Positions 14,518 through 18,400 of a stretch of 18,400 nt of DNA are shown here, in pieces. How positions within the stretch are numbered: the stretch's first letter is position 1; every line of letters starts with the position of its first letter. The translations under genes were made by a program, and so were the position numbers. The stretch comes from JBAZFF01 sp043815465 (GTDB lineage Bacteria; Patescibacteriota; Minisyncoccia; Minisyncoccales; RBG-13-42-11): assembly GCA_043815465.1 (NCBI GenBank), contig JBDRIW010000010.1:1-18400 (forward strand), written 5' to 3'. The notes beneath the pieces were generated by a model. It ran no database searches. It worked only from the letters and a program-made list of their open reading frames with translations, and was not told where the DNA came from.

Positions 14518-15588
14518 TTACTCTAAAAACCTGAAAGTAGAAAGTGTTTTCTTGTATATGTCTATGTTTTCTGAAAAATCCCAATAACTTCTATCCTCTC
14601 CTGACAACATAGTATTGAACAAAACTTCATAAAAAATACCGTCTTTTTCAAAAACTGAATCCATTATAATAATGAAGTCATCAATTTTACAAATAAGCTC
14701 CGAAGTTTCTTGTTCTTTTTTTTCGCAAATTAGCCCAATAGTTGAATTGGAAGAAAATTGATTTATGGCTAATTTTTTAAAATCATCGGCGACTTGTATT
14801 ATAATTATATTTCTTGGCATTTCAGCTAACTCTTCCAGGCTTGTTGGCTGCACGGTTACAAGTAAACCTATTCCGATAGCCGAATCTTCTTCAATCGGCG
14901 TATTTGAAGGTCCTCCCATAGATGTAAACGACTCTGCCTTCAGATTCGCTGGATATTTAATTTCGTATCCATATTTATTATTTCTGTAAGTTTGCCAATT
15001 GATAGTTTCATCTTCACTTTCGATTTCAAGAAACCTAAAAGTAGAAACCATTTTGTCGTATATCTCGCTTACACTTTTATCTAAACCGCTGGGAGTTACA
15101 ATATTATAATCTTTTTTATTTTTAACTATAATCGTATTCTGTTGTAAATAATCTATAGCCTGTGCCACGTCGGCATTGTCTACGGTTAAAGTTTTAATCT
15201 CAACAGGCCAACCAGCTTTAGATTTTCTTTCTTCGGCGATTTGCTCAGCCGTTAGGTTGTTAGGATTCTCATAAATAAATATACCGATGGCGTAAACATC
15301 ACTTTCTTCAACCGAGTATGTTTTTCCTTTTTCACGAAATTCAATTTGTTTTTCCGAAACGACCTTATATGACCATTCCAACGGATACTCTATTTCAAAC
15401 CCATGCTTTTCATTCTTATAAGTCTGCCAGTCAGTAGCTTCATCCACAACTACATGTTCTTGCTCCTGTTCTGGTATCTCAACACTTTCTTTATGTTCAC
15501 TCAAATACTGCCAACCGAAGTACCCCCCACCAATAAGAATAATAAGGATAATTATAATTCCGATTATAGAAAAAGCTTTTTTTTGCAT
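14518..15588 (-). CDS. Membrane-anchored protein with two tandem PsbP-like repeats
   Basis: 356 residues. The N-terminal anchor (about 5-28, AFSIIGIIIILIILIGGGYFGW) is followed by an acidic linker and two related domains. Repeat 1 (about 53-190) starts DWQTYKNEKHGFEIEYPLEW and ends MVSTFRFLE; repeat 2 (about 198-356) starts NWQTYRNNKYGYEIKYPANL and ends LSTFRFLE. This layout (W..Y.n..yGfeikYP ... tFrfl) is the PsbP/Mog1-like fold pattern seen in many secreted proteins of unknown role in candidate phyla. It probably sits outside the membrane. No catalytic residues are evident. It lies alone between the tRNA-Gln and the 91-residue gene, with no clear promoter or ribosome site. Confidence 0.8.
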   Translation of the reverse strand: MQKKAFSIIGIIIILIILIGGGYFGWQYLSEHKESVEIPEQEQEHVVVDEATDWQTYKNEKHGFEIEYPLEWSYKVVSEKQIEFREKGKTYSVEESDVYAIGIFIYENPNNLTAEQIAEERKSKAGWPVEIKTLTVDNADVAQAIDYLQQNTIIVKNKKDYNIVTPSGLDKSVSEIYDKMVSTFRFLEIESEDETINWQTYRNNKYGYEIKYPANLKAESFTSMGGPSNTPIEEDSAIGIGLLVTVQPTSLEELAEMPRNIIIIQVADDFKKLAINQFSSNSTIGLICEKKEQETSELICKIDDFIIIMDSVFEKDGIFYEVLFNTMLSGEDRSYWDFSENIDIYKKTLSTFRFLE

Positions 15589-15666
15589 AGTATGTTAATT
15601 TAATATTTTTTACTCTAACATGTATATTTTTAAATAGGCATCTCGGTCACCTGACTTAGCATGTGA

Positions 15667-15740
15667 TGGCTGGGAGGGATGGATTCGAACCATCGTTCCA
15701 GGTTCCAGAAACCCGTATCCTACCACTAGATGACCTCCCA
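15667..15740 (-). tRNA. tRNA-Gln (anticodon CTG), CCA encoded
   Basis: Complete cloverleaf on the minus strand: acceptor TGGGAGG / CCTCCCA, D arm ATC-TAGTGGTAG-GAT, anticodon stem CGGGT / ACCTG with loop TTCTGGA (anticodon CTG, reading CAG), variable loop GAAC, T arm GATGG-TTCGAAT-CCATC, discriminator G, and CCA encoded. U1-A72 at the acceptor end is typical of tRNA-Gln. It begins 7 nt after the stop codon of the homing endonuclease gene. Confidence 0.93.
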
Positions 15741-15747
15741 AAATTAA

Positions 15748-16458
15748 TTAGTATTTCCTAAATTTTATTAACTCTTTTGCTTTATAAACTTCTTCTTTTT
15801 TCGAAATCTGAATTTGATATTTACTTTCATGAGGATGAAATCCTAATATTTTTAACGTCCTATATACATTTCTTAAAAGATTTTTATTTTTATTACTAAA
15901 TAAAAACTTATAAGTATATGTAGGAATATGAACACAGAAACTACCCTCTGCCTCATATAATCCCCTCAAATATCTCTTAACATATTCTCTGTTGTCAATA
16001 ATCCATCTAGGAATATTAATTTTTAAATCGCTTCTGTTCCCACAGGGAATTCCCAATCTTTTACTTATATTCTTCTGATAAATTCTAATACGAATACAGT
16101 TGCTACCTCCACCATGCCATCCCTGATAAGGAGTCTTATTGAATAATTTTTTGACTAAAGCAACATATCTCTTAATAAAACCCTTATTGCTTCCATTTGA
16201 TAGAATTGTCAAACTTTCTGTTCTAGGAAAACTCTCAATATGCCCATCCCCCAAGACCACACCAATAAGTTCTGCCAAATCTCCATCTCTATTAAGGGGA
16301 GGATAGAAAGAGGGAATCTTTCCAATTTTTTTCATCTTATCACGCCACTCTTTAAAGTTGTCTAGTTTTTTTCTTTTGAATGTTTTTGAAACTTTAAGAA
16401 CACTTGCATTAGTTTCTTTTGTTAATCCTTTATTCCAAGGATTTGATCTTTTATCCAT
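15748..16458 (-). CDS. LAGLIDADG homing endonuclease (free-standing)
   Basis: 236 residues. The N-terminus (about 6-30, NPWNKGLTKETNASVLKVSK) resembles the NUMOD3-like DNA-binding motif of homing endonucleases. LAGLIDADG motif 1 is LAELIGVVLGDG (61-72, acidic D71), motif 2 is YLRGLYEAEGSF (163-174, acidic E171), so it is probably a monomeric two-motif enzyme. Both acidic residues are present, suggesting activity. It lies between a 22-nt tRNA-Gln 5' fragment (16490-16511) and a whole tRNA-Gln (15740 onward), with only 31 nt and 7 nt to spare, too little for a group I intron. That placement suggests a tRNA-Gln gene was its target. The ATG is 6 nt after TATAAT. Confidence 0.88.
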   Translation of the reverse strand: MDKRSNPWNKGLTKETNASVLKVSKTFKRKKLDNFKEWRDKMKKIGKIPSFYPPLNRDGDLAELIGVVLGDGHIESFPRTESLTILSNGSNKGFIKRYVALVKKLFNKTPYQGWHGGGSNCIRIRIYQKNISKRLGIPCGNRSDLKINIPRWIIDNREYVKRYLRGLYEAEGSFCVHIPTYTYKFLFSNKNKNLLRNVYRTLKILGFHPHESKYQIQISKKEEVYKAKELIKFRKY

Positions 16459-16464
16459 TATTTA

Positions 16465-16473
16465 ATTATAACA
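16465..16473 (-). promoter_or_regulatory. Extended -10 promoter of the homing endonuclease, leaderless type
   Basis: TGTTATAAT (hexamer 16465-16470, TG one base upstream) followed by exactly 6 nt and the ATG. No Shine-Dalgarno sequence is present. This promoter lies between the tRNA fragment and the gene, so it is carried by the inserted segment. Confidence 0.6.
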
Positions 16474-16489
16474 AAAGAATTACTAATTG

Positions 16490-16511
16490 CCTACCATTAG
16501 ACGACCTCGCA
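16490..16511 (-). pseudogene. Truncated 5' part of a tRNA-Gln-like gene
   Basis: On the minus strand, acceptor TGCGAGG, TC at positions 8-9, then GTCTAATGGTAGG. Aligned without gaps to the first 22 nt of the intact tRNA-Gln it matches at 19 positions (differences at 3, 10 and 15). Similarity stops abruptly at tRNA position 22, and no anticodon or T arm follows. U1 supports glutamine identity. A TATAAT at 16515-16520 lies just upstream. Confidence 0.7.
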
Positions 16512-16541
16512 ATAATTATACAGCAAGATTTCTCGCAGATG

Positions 16542-16637
16542 TGAAATGAATTAAAGATTCATTAAAGAATGAAATTGGCAATGAATTGAAAATTCAGTAA
16601 ACAATGAAATTATTAATGAATTGAAAATTCATTAAAC
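16542..16637. repeat. AT-rich tandem hairpin repeat after ftsX
   Basis: Two 35-nt tandem copies (16568-16602 and 16603-16637) plus a partial copy (about 16544-16567). The second copy forms a perfect stem AATGAATT-GAA-AATTCATT. The last copy overlaps the ftsX stop codon, so the hairpins sit at the 3' end of the ftsEX mRNA. There is no T run after them. Confidence 0.7.
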
Positions 16638-17555
16638 GTTCAAATGACTTCTAACTGCTAGCAAGGAAGAAATAGTTCCCAAGAAAGCTCCTATCCCAAG
16701 TTGGAGTAGTATTATTAGCCAAATATTAGAAACAAACATAGAAAATACTCCCAACCCTGGGAATATTCCATTAATAGTTGAATTAAATAACCAAGTTAAG
16801 GAACCAAATAAAGCTAGCCCTATCGATCCTGCAAATATCCCAGCCACCATTCCTTGGACTAAAAATGGACCCCTAATAAACCAATTTGAAGCTCCAACTA
16901 ACCTCTGTATTCTAATCTCTTCTCTAAAATTGTAAATAGCCAATCTCGTAGTATTAAACACAACTAAAATTGCTACTAAAGCCATAATAATAGATAAAAT
17001 TATTCCTATTCTGGAAAAAGTTGTAGTTAAAGAAAACACTCTCTTTATTACGGGCTCTCTCTCATAATAATCTATTTTATCTATTTTTGTTTGAAAAATA
17101 GATCCCTCCAAAAAAGACGATATTCCTTCATACTGCCCGAATTCAAAAGCTTTAATGTTTAAAGAAGCTAAAAAAGGATTTACACCAACTTCTTCTAGAG
17201 ATTGCATTAAGGTTTCATCATCAGAATGCCTTTCAATAAAGTTTTCTAAGGCATCGTCTTTTGAAACGTAACTCACCTCTTTTACTTCTGGAATTCCCGA
17301 AACCTCTTCTTTAATTTCTAATATTTCATCTTCTAAAACTTCGTATTCAAAATAAACTGAGATATCAACTTTGTCTTCTATAGAATCTACAATAAAATTA
17401 CTAACATTTTTAAAAAGAAACAAAGAAGTAAAAACAGATATTGCCATTAATAAAACAAAAACATTAGCAGTTATCATTCCTCCATCTCTAAAAAATCCGT
17501 GCCATCCTGATTTAATTATTCTTTTTAATGAAGTAAAAAACATATTATAATACAA
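16632..17555 (-). CDS. ftsX: Cell division protein FtsX (ABC-type permease)
   Basis: 307 residues, normal for FtsX. An N-terminal cytoplasmic helix (MYYNMFFTSLKRIIKSGWHGFFRDGG) leads to TM1 (about 27-48). A large extracytoplasmic loop follows (about 50-170; VDISVYFEYEV, SGIPEVKEVSYVSKDDALENF). Then come three TM helices (about 183-205, 232-255 and 275-300), with the conserved IYNFREEIRIQRLVGASNWFIRGPFLVQG coupling segment between TM2 and TM3. With FtsE it controls peptidoglycan hydrolases at the septum. It overlaps ftsE by 11 nt, so the two are translationally coupled. The stop codon lies in a hairpin repeat. An in-frame Met at residue 5 is an alternative start. Confidence 0.95.
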   Translation of the reverse strand: MYYNMFFTSLKRIIKSGWHGFFRDGGMITANVFVLLMAISVFTSLFLFKNVSNFIVDSIEDKVDISVYFEYEVLEDEILEIKEEVSGIPEVKEVSYVSKDDALENFIERHSDDETLMQSLEEVGVNPFLASLNIKAFEFGQYEGISSFLEGSIFQTKIDKIDYYEREPVIKRVFSLTTTFSRIGIILSIIMALVAILVVFNTTRLAIYNFREEIRIQRLVGASNWFIRGPFLVQGMVAGIFAGSIGLALFGSLTWLFNSTINGIFPGLGVFSMFVSNIWLIILLQLGIGAFLGTISSLLAVRSHLNV

Positions 17556-18225
17556 ATCTTCCTACTGCTTCGTCTCTAATTATTTTACCAGCTTGCATGG
17601 TAATAACTCTTTTTCCTAAAGAATTAATAACATCCTTATTATGAGTAGCTAAAATAACAGTAGTACCCAATTCATTAATCTTTAATAATAATCTTATGAT
17701 TTCTAAAGTATGATAAGGATCTAAATTACCAGTTGGCTCATCTGCTAAAATAATCTCTGGTCTATGAATTAATGCACGAGCGATAGCTACTCTTTGTTTT
17801 TCTCCCCCAGATAGTTCTGCTGGGAAATTATGAGCTCTAGAGGTCAATCCTACAACATCTAGTACTTCTGCCACATCTCTACTTATTTCGGCGTCAGAAG
17901 CCCCTATAACCTCTAAAATATAGGCTATATTCTCATAGGTAGTCTTGGTTGGAATTAACTTATAATCTTGAAAAACAGAGCCAATTTTTCTTCTTAAATT
18001 AGGTATTTCTTCTTTACTCAACTCTCCAAGATTTTGATCATTGAAAATGATATTTCCCTTACTGGGTTTTTCTTCTATCAAGAGAAGTTTTAACAAAGTA
18101 CTTTTGCCTGCTCCTGACTTTCCAACCAAAGAGATGAACTCTTTTGATTCTATTTCAAAAGAAACGTTATCTAAGGCGATAAGACCAGCTGGATATATTT
18201 TACTTATATTTTCAAACTTAATCAT
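17545..18225 (-). CDS. ftsE: Cell division ATP-binding protein FtsE
   Basis: 226 residues; ABC ATPase partner of FtsX. Walker A GKSGAGKST (35-43), Q-loop VFQDYKL (Q86), signature LSGGEKQRVAIARA (138-151), Walker B IILADEP (158-164) with the catalytic Glu followed by TGNLDP, and H-loop ATHNKD. FtsE hallmarks are the LRRKIGSVFQDYKL segment and the short C-terminus. Its ATG overlaps the prfB stop region by 8 nt, and its 3' end overlaps ftsX by 11 nt. The prfB-ftsE-ftsX order is common in bacteria, including candidate phyla. Confidence 0.97.
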   Translation of the reverse strand: MIKFENISKIYPAGLIALDNVSFEIESKEFISLVGKSGAGKSTLLKLLLIEEKPSKGNIIFNDQNLGELSKEEIPNLRRKIGSVFQDYKLIPTKTTYENIAYILEVIGASDAEISRDVAEVLDVVGLTSRAHNFPAELSGGEKQRVAIARALIHRPEIILADEPTGNLDPYHTLEIIRLLLKINELGTTVILATHNKDVINSLGKRVITMQAGKIIRDEAVGRFVL

Positions 18226-18400
18226 TTTTTAATTTTATTTCTGCTTCAATAAATTCGTTTAATTCTCCATCTAATACTTTTTCAGTATTTGTAGATTCTA
18301 CTCCAGTCCTTAAGTCTTTAACTAATTTATAAGGATGTAAAACATACGAACGTATCTGATTTCCCCAACTAGCGGAAATACTATCACCTTTAACTTTTTT
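18218..18400 (-). CDS. prfB: Peptide chain release factor 2 (partial, C-terminus only)
   Basis: The last 60 residues of a class I release factor, running in from the right edge. Seen: SWGNQIRSYVLHPYKLVKDLRTGVES followed by KVLDGELNEFIEAEIKLKND and a TAA stop at 18218-18220. The RSYVLHPY...VKDLRTG segment and the VLDGxLxxFIxA ending are characteristic of RF2 (UGA/UAA-reading) rather than RF1. The catalytic GGQ and the programmed-frameshift region lie outside the window. The stop codon lies within the first codons of ftsE (8-nt overlap), indicating coupled translation. Confidence 0.93.
   Translation of the reverse strand, partial: KKVKGDSISASWGNQIRSYVLHPYKLVKDLRTGVESTNTEKVLDGELNEFIEAEIKLKND

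Noticed and set aside
15741..16489. Group I intron hosting the homing endonuclease
   Set aside because: Only 31 nt upstream and 7 nt downstream of the coding sequence are available, far too little for an intron core, and the downstream tRNA is already complete.
16515..16520. TATAAT as the original promoter of the truncated tRNA
   Set aside because: It ends only 3 nt before the tRNA fragment, so transcription would begin inside the tRNA. It may be a chance AT-rich match.
16542..16637. CRISPR-like array
   Set aside because: Only two full tandem copies without unique spacers and no cas genes; it is a simple hairpin repeat.

Overview
The window is an AT-rich, gene-dense stretch of bacterial chromosome. 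It most likely comes from a Candidate Phyla Radiation / Patescibacteria (Parcubacteria-like) genome. The reasons are short single-anchor envelope proteins, a DUF5652 membrane protein, a Gmad2-GerMN lipid-side protein, divergent FtsZ, enolase and phosphoglycerate mutase, a small CxxC zinc-ribbon protein, and an intein in a UvrD-like helicase. This taxonomic call is inference from gene content. Every gene but one lies on the minus strand, so the text below follows transcription from right to left.

Right end (18400 to 16632): the 3' end of prfB overlaps ftsE, which overlaps ftsX, a compact release-factor/divisome-regulator operon. Downstream of ftsX is a short AT-rich hairpin repeat. Next comes a 22-nt fragment matching the 5' part of a glutamine tRNA, then a LAGLIDADG homing endonuclease, then an intact tRNA-Gln(CTG). 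The endonuclease therefore sits between two tRNA-Gln 5' halves. Next are a membrane-anchored protein built from two tandem repeats and a 91-residue membrane protein.

Middle (13960 to 7780): ysxC/engB, a UvrD-family helicase-nuclease, xseA and xseB form one DNA-repair/GTPase operon ending at a strong hairpin terminator. The helicase is interrupted, exactly at motif III (DDDQ/S), by a 374-residue intein whose inserted domain looks like a GIY-YIG nuclease rather than the usual LAGLIDADG type. The only plus-strand gene, a 60-residue CxxC zinc-ribbon protein, has a good promoter and a structured leader of about 114 nt; it converges on xseB at the shared terminator.

Left part (7371 to 1): panD (a lone pantothenate-pathway gene), then an operon of a DUF333-FKBP membrane protein, YbaB, a DUF5652 protein, a Gmad2-GerMN protein and greA. 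Then come ftsZ, with its own promoter and terminator, and a trxB-eno-gpmA cluster running off the window.

The most notable points are: (1) the intein with a GIY-YIG-like domain; (2) the homing endonuclease wedged between a tRNA-Gln 5' remnant and a complete tRNA-Gln; (3) a recurring arrangement of a -10 box exactly 6 nt before the ATG in four genes (ftsZ, panD, the 91-residue gene and the homing endonuclease), which predicts leaderless mRNAs.
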